Part shown: positions 1 through 5,597 of the stretch, one piece after another
Layout: every line of letters starts with the position of its first letter
Numbering within the stretch: the first letter of the stretch is position 1
NCBI GenBank assembly: GCA_963625295.1
Contig: CAVFTC010000101.1
Coordinates: 1-5,793 of the forward strand
From: CAG-488 sp963625295
GTDB lineage: Bacteria > Bacillota > Clostridia > Oscillospirales > Acutalibacteraceae
Direction: 5' to 3'
Length of the DNA stretch: 5,793 nucleotides
The notes under the pieces: model-generated
Database searches by the model: none
What the model was told of the DNA's origin: nothing
What the model saw: only the letters and a program-made list of their open reading frames with translations
Translations under genes and position numbers: made by a program

Positions 1-40
1 TTATTATACTATATAATCACAAAAAATCAACGGATATATA

Positions 41-83
41 TAAGGCAACACCGTACAAATTGAGACATGCGGTATTGCTTTAA
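41..83 (-). repeat. Short palindromic repeat, copy A
   Basis: This is an imperfect palindrome whose outer arms (AAGGCAACACCG and CGGTATTGCTTT) are near-complementary around an A/T-rich centre. Read on the minus strand it aligns over its whole length with copy B at 371-415. By hand count there are about 10 substitutions, nearly all transitions, and one single-base indel. It is therefore a family member in the opposite orientation, lying just upstream of the small-RNA promoter. Its function is unknown. It could be a REP-like or MITE-like element or a transcribed hairpin. Confidence 0.6.
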
Positions 84-136
84 CCCGACAGTCTGTGTAC
101 AAAGCTGAAAAAACACTGGATTTTTAATGTAATAAG

Positions 137-145
137 TGGTATAAT
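137..145 (+). promoter_or_regulatory. Extended -10 promoter of the structured RNA unit
   Basis: A consensus TATAAT at 140-145 is preceded by TGG at 137-139, which is the extended -10 arrangement used by housekeeping sigma factors. A -35 at 117-122 (TGGATT, 17-nt spacer) is weak, as is common when the extended -10 is present. The predicted start near 151-153 coincides with the base of the long hairpin that begins at 150, which supports both assignments. No transcription data are available. Confidence 0.6.
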
Positions 146-151
146 ATTCTC

Positions 152-320
152 GCCAAACATAATTTTATATTTTTCCATTCGTATGGTTTGCTTTTTATCC
201 TGCTTTGGATAAAAATGCAAGCTCATTTTCTGCATACCATGTGAATGGATATCGGAATTATGTTTGGCGACAGTTGAGCTATGCGTTTTTTGTGCGTGGC
301 TTCGGCTGCGCACTTTTTAT
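152..320 (+). ncRNA. Putative structured small RNA or leader RNA, about 170 nt
   Basis: The predicted transcript folds into a long rod. P1 is a perfect 15-bp stem (150-164 with 256-270), whose outermost pair or two may lie just before the transcript start. P2 pairs 174-187 with 236-249 (14 bp, two G-U wobbles). P3 pairs 188-191 with 217-220 and 192-200 with 207-215 around the loop TGCTTT, with one bulged base at 216. P2 and P3 are continuous on the 5' side and separated on the 3' side by a 15-nt bulge (221-235). A 21-nt single-stranded stretch then leads into an intrinsic terminator. The wobbles in P2 and in the terminator stem would be C-A mismatches in the opposite RNA, which favours plus-strand transcription. 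I do not recognise a known RNA family. It could be an independent small RNA or an attenuating leader for the regulator-like remnant at 338. The fold was made by eye. Confidence 0.5.
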
Positions 321-322
321 TT
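292..322 (+). terminator. Intrinsic terminator with UUCG tetraloop
   Basis: GTGCGTGGC (292-300) pairs with GCTGCGCAC (305-313), a 9-bp stem with two G-U wobbles closed by a C(UUCG)G tetraloop. It is followed directly by TTTTTATTTT. The T-tract lies only on the plus-strand side; the other side gives an A-tract on the minus strand. The orientation is therefore clear. It sits between the promoter at 137 and the GGAGG at 326, so it would end most transcripts before the downstream start codon. Confidence 0.75.
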
Positions 323-337
323 TATGGAGGAATGAAT

Positions 338-409
338 ATGAGCTTTTCCGAAAATTTCAGGACAGCAAGAATTAAGGCGATACCGCACATCCCAATTGTG
401 CGACATTGA
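338..409 (+). pseudogene. N-terminal remnant of a probable XRE-family regulator
   Basis: GGAGG at 326-330 lies 7 nt before ATG at 338; a nearer ATG at 332 is only 1 nt away and is less likely to be used. The reading frame gives MSFSENFRTARI, then runs into palindromic repeat B, which supplies about eleven unrelated codons and a TGA at 407-409. The first dozen residues resemble the start of Cro/C1-type helix-turn-helix regulators, which often open with S-F-S-E-N-(L/F)-R-x-A-R before the first DNA-binding helix. No helix-turn-helix is left, so the product would be non-functional. The similarity rests on very few residues, so the family call is tentative. The alternative is a genuine 23-residue peptide. 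The good ribosome binding site argues that the start was once used. Confidence 0.4.
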
Positions 410-415
410 CTTAAT
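371..415 (+). repeat. Short palindromic repeat, copy B
   Basis: This imperfect palindrome is bounded by ATTAAG and CTTAAT, with inner arms CGCAC (384-388) and GTGCG (398-402). Its right half (391-414) matches copy C (5438-5461) at 22 of 24 positions in the same orientation. The whole unit aligns with copy A inverted. It begins exactly where the regulator-like reading frame at 338 stops making sense, consistent with insertion or rearrangement at that point. No clear target-site duplication is seen. Confidence 0.65.
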
Positions 416-417
416 GA

Positions 418-460
418 AAAAATAACGAGAGCGGGCAATGTACTCACTCTCGTTATTTTT
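418..460 (-). terminator. Bidirectional intrinsic terminator of the large gene
   Basis: There is a perfect 14-bp inverted repeat: 418-431 (AAAAATAACGAGAG) with 447-460, around a 15-nt loop. Read on the minus strand it lies about 20 nt beyond the TAA of the large gene, and the T-rich arm continues as TTATTTTTTCATT. Read on the plus strand the hairpin ends in TTATTTTTATTATTT, so it can also stop transcription coming from the left. That fits its position between convergent units. Confidence 0.85.
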
Positions 461-478
461 ATTATTTGCCGTTCAAAT

Positions 479-3400
479 TTACTTTTGGGATATTGTCTGC
501 AAGCCGAGTCCGGCAAGGTCAAGATGTTCGGCGTCGATGGAGGTGACCGTTCCGTCAAAGTTTACATCTGCCGCCAGCAGCTGTGCCGCCGTTGTGCTTC
601 CCGTGCCGAGCATTCCGCCTGCGATTGCCCGTGTAACAACGGAATCTCTGCCATCGATGAAGCCGTCGCCGTTGACATCGCCACGTATAACAACGGTCAG
701 CGAATCAATAACCGTGCCCGAGGCGTCAATAAGCCTTACCGTGCAGCCCGTCGTTACGCTCTGGGTGTTTTTCAGCATTGTGTTTTCTGCATTGTAAACA
801 CGAAGGTATATAACCTCGTTTTCAAAAAGGGAGATAACCTTGCTGACTGTCAGTGAATCGACATCGAAGCCGTAAATAAGATTGTCAGTTCTGTTTACCG
901 TCAGTCCCGAGGTGCTTTTTGCAACAAGCTTGTTTATGCCGAGCTTGCCCGTATAGAGTATGCAGTAGCCGTCAACATAGGTGTTGAAATACATATAGTT
1001 GTTGATGACATCGCTGCCGGATACTATCACATTTCCGACGGTATATTTTGCGCAATCAAGCGTCATCACATAACGATTGAACTCCGTCTGTTCGGGAACC
1101 TGTGATGTGCTCGTGACATAGATATCGGTCGAAGCCGTATCAATATAAATAATATTCGTCGAATTGTAAACCGCCTCGCCGTCCTTCACCAGGATGTCGG
1201 TCTTTGAGGAGCCTGCATCAACGGGATCTGCCGAGCCTATATCGTTTCCGTCCTCGTCGTACAGCCGCTCGACATAGAGATAATTATAGGTCTGAACAAC
1301 TCTCGTGACCTTGCCGAGCGAATAGACCGCGTCGCCGTTTGTTGCGGATTTGTTGCCGGCAATAATGCCGCCGTAGGTGAAGAGCTTGCCGCCGGACTTG
1401 ACATAAACACCGCCGTAGCTGCAATCGTTGTTTCTTATCGTTCCGCCGTAGATATTCATTGTACCGGAAACGGTAATCGCTCCGCTTGTGGTGTTTTTGC
1501 AGTTTTGAATAACCGCTTTTTCGTGCATGTAAAGAGTTCCGCCTGTCTGAACATTGACTGCCGCTGCGCCGACAACTCCTGTCAGCTCGCTGCCACCGTC
1601 GATTATCATAAGACCGTCGGAATCCGTGCCTGCCGTGTAATCCGTCTGCGACTGCTGGAGGTTATCGGCAACCGATGTGCCAAGCCTGAGCACAGAGCCT
1701 TTCTTGACATCGAACATAATTCCGTAGAATGAGCCTGAGCGTGTCGCCTTATAGCCCGTATCATCGCAGAGGAGGGTAACATCTCCGTTGACGGTGATGG
1801 TTGAGGCTATCGTCGTGTTAGCAACAAGGGTTATTATTGCGGTTTCGTCCGCCGACACTGCCGCAAAGGCGTCCGCAAGATCGGTGTACTCGACCGAGAA
1901 CGCTCCCGCCTTACTGAGCTTTGCTACAGTTGTTGTTTCCATGCTCGTTATCGTGCCGTTGGCAAGCGTGTACCAGTTGGAATTTGAAACGCCGATCTTC
2001 GCATAGTTGGTGCTCATTGCGCTGCCGCCGAGAACCTTGGTCTTTTCGACATAGGTCTGCGGCGTAATAGTTGCCGCATAGCCGGAGCAGGTGAGCTTGC
2101 CGTTTATATCGACCGTTTTGCCGGTCACAAGATAAACATCGTTCGAGGAATCTATCTGAGCCGCAGCGTCGAGTGAAAGCGTTGAACCGTTGTAAACTGC
2201 GCCGCCGAGCGATTTGTCCGAGGTGTTCGACGAAATATCGCCGCCCGAGATTCTAACCTCTGCGCCCGTTTCAATTTGAATTGCGCCGCCGGAGGAATAA
2301 GCTCGGTTTGAGGAAAGCGTGCCGCCGCTTATTTCAACCGTTGAGTAGTTCATTGCGCAGATCGCACCGCCGTAGGTCGCCTGATTGGAGGTCATCGAAG
2401 CCTTTGCACTGACGACCGTTGAGGCATAAACGCCGTATGAAGCGACAACGCCGCCCTTGAGCTTTGCGATGTTTGCCGTAAATGTGCCGCCTGTTATGAA
2501 TGTATCGCCGCCGTTGCTGTAGATAACCGCACCCTGCGTCGCTTCATTAGATTTGAATGTGCCGCCGCCGATATTTACGGTTCCCTCAAGGTTATAGATT
2601 ACGCCGCCGACCGATGTGCCGATGTTTTCACTGAAAATTCCGCCGGCGATCTCGACCGTGCCCTGATTGTAAATAACTGCTCCCATTACCGTGGCTGTCG
2701 TCTGCTCCGCCGTTTTGAAGCTGTAAAGCTCAACTCCCGGCTGGATCGTTAGCGATGCAGCCTTGGCAACCTTGAATGCCGAGGCCGTTGCCGCAACGCT
2801 GTTGCCGTCGATGAAGAAATCCGCCGAGCTGTCGTCGCCGTAGGTCTTTGAGCCTAAGGTAAGCTTGCCCGTGATGTTAAACATCGCAGCGGTGAGCGAA
2901 GCCGCCCTTGTGAGTGTTGCTCCGTTCTCGGAATAGATTCCGATGGCAGAGGAAATATCTATCGTTGAATCGATCTCTGTATCGCGGATAAGGTAAACCG
3001 TCGGCAGAACCGTTGAGCCGGTGATCGAAGCGTAGGAGATAGCTTCGGAAAGTGTTTCATAATATGTGTCGGTGCGTCCGTCGATCTGAACCTTGGCGAC
3101 ATATTTGTCCTGAACTCTCTTAACGCTCTTGACAGAGCCGTCCTTTAAAGCCTTGACAGAGGACATATTGTACATTGAAGTGAGCTGCGGATAGTAGTAG
3201 AAATATGTGTCGTCCGCTGTAGCTCGCCAATCTGAGGTAGAAAATCCGATGTTTGAAACAGAGGAAGCTCCTGTCATCTGAGCGGCAGTCTTTTCCGTTG
3301 CGCCCGTGGTGAGCATATTTTCCTTATATGTTCCGTCGAAAATACAGTTTGAAACATTTGCGCCGAGCGTGTTTCCGAACGCAACGCCGACTTGGCTCGT

Positions 3401-5371
3401 GCCTGTGATTTTACCGGAGGTGTAGCAGGTCTTGACAGTACCGTTGTTGTTGTAGCCGACAAGTCCGCCGACCATAACATTGCCGCTTATCAGCGAAGCG
3501 GTGTTGTAGGAATTCGTGAGCGTTCCGGCAGAGTTATAGCCGATGATACCGCCGACAAATCTTGCGTTTGAAGCGTCTATCGAAGCGTAGTTAAAGCACT
3601 TGTTTACCGTTGCCTTGTTGCTGAAGCCGACAACACCTCCGACATTCGTAAGGTAGGATTTATCATTTGAATAATTTGTTCCGACTACGCTGCCGAGCAT
3701 GCCGCAGTTGGATATGCTTGCCGTTGAGCCGCCGAGGTTGCCGACGATGCCGCCGACCGCCTTGTCGCCGCTGACCTCACTGTCAACCGCACAGTTGAGG
3801 ACAGAACCGCTCTTTACATAACCGGCAATACCGCCGACATTTTCAATGCCCGAGATTTTGCCATCAAGCACGACCGTGTTCGTGACCGTGCCGGAATTTA
3901 CATAACCGAAAAGTCCGATATTCGTGCCGTCGCTGCCGGAGGTTGAGGAGGTGTAAAGACCTGCAATATTGAAGCCGCCACCGTTGAAAATTCCGTTGTA
4001 GCCGTGCTCCTCGTCAATTCCGATCGGCGTCCATTCGATAACGCCGAAGCTGTCGTCGTTGACATTGATATTCATGAGCAGGTTGTCCGTAACCGTTGCG
4101 TTGGCGCTGGGATTTGCGTCAACGCCGCTGAGCTGTCCGTTTACAAGAGCTGCGAACCACGCAAGCTCGGAGGGCTGTGAAATGAGGTATGTACCGCTTG
4201 AATTTGTCTTTGGAACAGAACGGTCGCCCGCCCAAACATCAAGTGAAAGCATCCACGCAAGAACGGGATAGCCGTTGTTAATTTCGGTATAGTCAAAGCA
4301 GAAATAAGCTTTTTGGCCGTTAAGCTCCTTAACGAAGGACGAAAGCTTCATGTCCTCAAGAGTTCGTCCCACGCCGGTCGTGCCGTCAACACCGGAGGTT
4401 TCGTAGCTGTAGAAGCAGCTTTCAAATTCGCTACCGTAAACCAAACCGACTGCGCCGCCGATATCTGTGCCCGTGCCCGTGACTGTGACCGGAGCAATTG
4501 CGTAAAGGTCGCAAACCGTGGAGAACAGGGCGTAGCCGACAAGTCCGCCGACAGCGTCATCAGCTGAAACCGAACCGAGGAAGAAGCAGCCCTCAACGAA
4601 TGCGCCTGAAAGCGTTCCGCCGATACCGCCGACATTCATTTTGCCTGAAACCGCCATGTCGCTGTAGCTCTTTACGATCACGGCGTTGCCGTTTGCATAG
4701 CCCGTAACGCCGCCGACACGCTGATTTCCGCTGACCGAGCCGGAGGAATAGCACTGGCTGACGACCGTGTAATAATACGACCAGCCGACAACTCCGCCGA
4801 CGCTGTTGCCCGTACCGTAGACCTTGCCCTCAAACGAGCAATCGGAAATTCCGAGATTTTCGGCATAGCCGACAACTCCGCCGACGCTGTAGCCGCCGTG
4901 AATTTCGGAGTCGGTGATCTTGAGGTTCTTAATGCTTGTAGATGTGCGTTGAAGAACATATTCCGAGTTCATTTTCTCGGGAGTATCCTCACTGCTTCCG
5001 CTCGGCATAACAACGCTGCCGAAGAAGCCGGCGCAGTCGCTGCCCGAGTTGACATAAACGCCGCTGACCGTGTGTCCGTCGCCGTCAAAGCTTCCTGTGA
5101 AGGGGCTTGACTGCGAACCGATTGGCGTCCACTCGTTTTGAGTTGAGCCGGAAGCGTTGAGCTGAATGTCAGCCGTCAGCTTGCCCTTTATTGACTGCGA
5201 ACCGCTGTTTACTGCATCGGCAAACCATATAAGCTCCGAGGCCGTTCCGATCTGATAAACTCCGTCAGAAAGGGTCGGAACTGTGCCTGCCGCCAACGCC
5301 GAAAGTCCCGGAAAGACCGAGACAACCAAAAGAATAAGCGCCGTCGCAGCGGATAAAATTTTGCGTTTCAT
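479..5371 (-). CDS. Secreted GLUG-repeat / beta-helix protein with C-terminal dockerin
   Basis: The product is a 1630-residue extracellular repeat protein. Residues 1-28 are a signal peptide (KRK, hydrophobic core, cleavage near ALA-A). Two GLUG domains follow (about 37-373 and 393-730). Each has a preamble ending W-T-P-I-G...G-x-F-(D/N)-G and then glycine-rich cores such as VGGVVGY spaced about 28 residues apart; the first ends in NNGYPVLAW. Beta-helix module 1 (about 758-1140) has GGTFxxN and GGAI-like repeats as in polymorphic membrane proteins. Beta-helix module 2 covers about 1149-1352. Residues 1353-1495 are unrecognised, and about 1496-1563 form a small module often seen before dockerins. 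Residues 1564-1630 are a type I dockerin. No catalytic domain, LPXTG motif, S-layer homology domain or C-terminal membrane anchor is seen. Adhesion, glycan or surface binding, or a role in a cohesin-dockerin assembly is inferred. The ATG at 5371 is preferred to the one at 5377 because AAGGAG lies 8 nt rather than 2 nt upstream. The gene appears monocistronic, with its own promoter and terminator. Confidence 0.93.
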   Translation of the reverse strand: MKRKILSAATALILLVVSVFPGLSALAAGTVPTLSDGVYQIGTASELIWFADAVNSGSQSIKGKLTADIQLNASGSTQNEWTPIGSQSSPFTGSFDGDGHTVSGVYVNSGSDCAGFFGSVVMPSGSSEDTPEKMNSEYVLQRTSTSIKNLKITDSEIHGGYSVGGVVGYAENLGISDCSFEGKVYGTGNSVGGVVGWSYYYTVVSQCYSSGSVSGNQRVGGVTGYANGNAVIVKSYSDMAVSGKMNVGGIGGTLSGAFVEGCFFLGSVSADDAVGGLVGYALFSTVCDLYAIAPVTVTGTGTDIGGAVGLVYGSEFESCFYSYETSGVDGTTGVGRTLEDMKLSSFVKELNGQKAYFCFDYTEINNGYPVLAWMLSLDVWAGDRSVPKTNSSGTYLISQPSELAWFAALVNGQLSGVDANPSANATVTDNLLMNINVNDDSFGVIEWTPIGIDEEHGYNGIFNGGGFNIAGLYTSSTSGSDGTNIGLFGYVNSGTVTNTVVLDGKISGIENVGGIAGYVKSGSVLNCAVDSEVSGDKAVGGIVGNLGGSTASISNCGMLGSVVGTNYSNDKSYLTNVGGVVGFSNKATVNKCFNYASIDASNARFVGGIIGYNSAGTLTNSYNTASLISGNVMVGGLVGYNNNGTVKTCYTSGKITGTSQVGVAFGNTLGANVSNCIFDGTYKENMLTTGATEKTAAQMTGASSVSNIGFSTSDWRATADDTYFYYYPQLTSMYNMSSVKALKDGSVKSVKRVQDKYVAKVQIDGRTDTYYETLSEAISYASITGSTVLPTVYLIRDTEIDSTIDISSAIGIYSENGATLTRAASLTAAMFNITGKLTLGSKTYGDDSSADFFIDGNSVAATASAFKVAKAASLTIQPGVELYSFKTAEQTTATVMGAVIYNQGTVEIAGGIFSENIGTSVGGVIYNLEGTVNIGGGTFKSNEATQGAVIYSNGGDTFITGGTFTANIAKLKGGVVASYGVYASTVVSAKASMTSNQATYGGAICAMNYSTVEISGGTLSSNRAYSSGGAIQIETGAEVRISGGDISSNTSDKSLGGAVYNGSTLSLDAAAQIDSSNDVYLVTGKTVDINGKLTCSGYAATITPQTYVEKTKVLGGSAMSTNYAKIGVSNSNWYTLANGTITSMETTTVAKLSKAGAFSVEYTDLADAFAAVSADETAIITLVANTTIASTITVNGDVTLLCDDTGYKATRSGSFYGIMFDVKKGSVLRLGTSVADNLQQSQTDYTAGTDSDGLMIIDGGSELTGVVGAAAVNVQTGGTLYMHEKAVIQNCKNTTSGAITVSGTMNIYGGTIRNNDCSYGGVYVKSGGKLFTYGGIIAGNKSATNGDAVYSLGKVTRVVQTYNYLYVERLYDEDGNDIGSADPVDAGSSKTDILVKDGEAVYNSTNIIYIDTASTDIYVTSTSQVPEQTEFNRYVMTLDCAKYTVGNVIVSGSDVINNYMYFNTYVDGYCILYTGKLGINKLVAKSTSGLTVNRTDNLIYGFDVDSLTVSKVISLFENEVIYLRVYNAENTMLKNTQSVTTGCTVRLIDASGTVIDSLTVVIRGDVNGDGFIDGRDSVVTRAIAGGMLGTGSTTAAQLLAADVNFDGTVTSIDAEHLDLAGLGLQTISQK
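482..682 (-). other. Type I dockerin domain (residues 1564-1630)
   Basis: Two EF-hand-like calcium loops are intact. The first is DVNGDGFIDGRD (1565-1576) and the second DVNFDGTVTSID (1602-1613), with Asp/Asn at loop positions 1, 3, 5 and 12 in both. Each is followed by a short helix, and the loops are 37 residues apart. Dockerins bind cohesins on scaffoldins or cell-surface anchors. The residues at loop positions 10-11, which usually set partner specificity, are GR and SI rather than a symmetric pair. The two binding faces may therefore not be equivalent. No cohesin is encoded in the window. Confidence 0.93.
1316..1927 (-). other. Second beta-helix module (residues about 1149-1352)
   Basis: It opens with VAKLSKAG...YTDLADAFAAV, which parallels the VAKVQIDG...YYETLSEAISYA opening of the first module, followed by ITLVANTTIASTITVNGDVTLL. 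The coils carry motifs such as YGGTIRNN and YGGIIAGN. This is typical of right-handed beta-helix repeats in clostridial surface proteins. No pectate-lyase catalytic residues can be assigned. It looks like a shortened paralogous copy of the preceding module. Confidence 0.65.
1952..3100 (-). other. First beta-helix module with Pmp-like repeats (residues about 758-1140)
   Basis: After the VAK-type opening, the core from about 905 to 1060 contains GGIFSEN, GGTFKSN, GGTFTAN, GGTLSSN and GGDISSN. These are spaced roughly 25-30 residues apart and alternate with GGVIYN, GGAIC, GGAIQ and GGAVYN. The FxxN plus GGA(I/V) pattern is the hallmark of chlamydial polymorphic membrane protein repeats and of related bacterial beta-helices. 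The module ends with ITPQTYVEKTKVL...NWYTLANGTI, a closing segment also seen in similar clostridial proteins. A structural or adhesive role is inferred. Confidence 0.75.
3332..3934 (-). repeat. Second GLUG repeat array (residues about 480-680)
   Basis: Glycine-rich cores start at residues 485, 512, 539, 577, 606, 634 and 661 (IGLFGY, VGGIAGY, VGGIVGN, VGGVVGF, VGGIIGY, VGGLVGY, VGVAFG). The spacing is 27-29 residues except for one 38-residue interval carrying an insertion (about 561-575). Most repeats carry a cysteine 12-16 residues after the core start (for example LNCAVD, SNCGML, KTCYTSG). These would stack as a ladder along a beta-solenoid. The array is preceded by its own preamble (393-473). 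Confidence 0.85.
4382..4894 (-). repeat. First GLUG repeat array (residues about 160-330)
   Basis: Six cores start at residues 163, 191, 219, 247, 274 and 304, an almost exact 28-residue (84-bp) period. The first two cores are also identical at DNA level over 24 bp (4783-4806 and 4867-4890, exactly 84 bp apart), which points to recent duplication or gene conversion. As in the second array, a cysteine recurs at about the same place in most repeats. GLUG repeats are known from bacterial surface and protease-associated proteins; their ligand here is unknown. Confidence 0.88.
5288..5371 (-). other. Signal peptide coding region (residues 1-28)
   Basis: There is a basic N-terminus (MKRK), then a hydrophobic stretch (about residues 8-20, ending LILLVVSVF), then PGLSALAAG. 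Cleavage is likely after A27 or A28 by signal peptidase I. There is no lipobox cysteine, so this is not a lipoprotein. Export by the Sec route is inferred. Confidence 0.9.
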
Positions 5372-5379
5372 AAGCATCG

Positions 5380-5385
5380 CTCCTT
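5380..5385 (-). promoter_or_regulatory. Ribosome binding site that decides the start
   Basis: AAGGAG on the minus strand lies 8 nt before the ATG at 5371 but only 2 nt before the in-frame ATG at 5377. The downstream ATG is therefore the likely start, giving MKRKIL rather than MLMKRKIL. Confidence 0.85.
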
Positions 5386-5424
5386 ATGTTATCACTGATT
5401 TGCAACGCAATCCTCCACGATTGC

Positions 5425-5462
5425 TTTAAGGCAACGCCCCAATTGTGCGATATTGCCTTAAA
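5425..5462 (+). repeat. Short palindromic repeat, copy C
   Basis: It has perfect 10-bp outer arms, TTTAAGGCAA (5425-5434) and TTGCCTTAAA (5453-5462). The right half matches copy B at 22 of 24 positions, while the left half lacks about 7 nt relative to B. It lies between the predicted promoter and the ribosome binding site of the large gene and would form a hairpin in the leader of its mRNA. A further small 6-bp hairpin (GCAATC/GATTGC, 5407-5424) directly adjoins it on the gene side. Confidence 0.7.
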
Positions 5463-5482
5463 TATACAAAACTCGAGAATTG

Positions 5483-5491
5483 ACTATACCA
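5483..5491 (-). promoter_or_regulatory. Probable extended -10 promoter of the large gene
   Basis: On the minus strand TGG (5491-5489) precedes TATAGT (5488-5483), the same extended -10 layout as at 137-145. Transcription would start near 5476, giving a leader of about 105 nt that contains repeat copy C. No good -35 is found at 17 nt. A TTGACG at 5519-5524 is a good -35 hexamer, but its correctly spaced -10 would be poor (ATAGAT or TAGATG). It is an alternative promoter. Confidence 0.4.
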
Positions 5492-5597
5492 TTACATCTA
5501 TTATTATAAATTATTTTTCGTCAAAGTGCAAGGTGCTTGCCTTGGTGTTAATACACAATTTTCTCCCGCATTTTTTAGCAAAAATAGACATGGGCAA

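Noticed and set aside
1..40. TATAAT at 12-17 as a promoter
   Set aside because: It sits in an AT-rich stretch at the window edge with no visible -35 or TG extension and no gene directly after it.
80..313. 77-codon minus-strand reading frame through the small-RNA region
   Set aside because: It starts at GTG with no ribosome binding site, its start overlaps the terminator stem, and it runs through all three stems of the hairpin. The composition is unlike a real protein; the RNA interpretation explains the region better.
150..320. 6S RNA as the identity of the hairpin RNA
   Set aside because: The rod shape and paired ends are reminiscent, but the hairpin part is only about 121 nt, the internal loop is small and the large bulge is on one side only. 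I see no open-promoter-like central bubble.
150..409. Retron-type msr/msd RNA
   Set aside because: No reverse transcriptase is encoded next to it. The downstream frame is a short regulator-like remnant, and the conserved branching-G context of retrons is not evident.
322..558. 78-codon minus-strand reading frame
   Set aside because: It begins inside the dockerin coding region in another frame and crosses the strong terminator at 418-460 and repeat B. It is not plausible as a gene.
438..856. Two overlapping plus-strand reading frames opposite the dockerin end
   Set aside because: They are shadows of the large gene on the opposite strand, without ribosome binding sites. The dockerin motifs in the minus strand are unambiguous.
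4382..4894. CRISPR array, suggested by regular repeats
   Set aside because: The 84-bp periodicity is codon-phased inside an open reading frame and reflects protein repeats. There are no short identical repeats separated by unique spacers and no cas genes.
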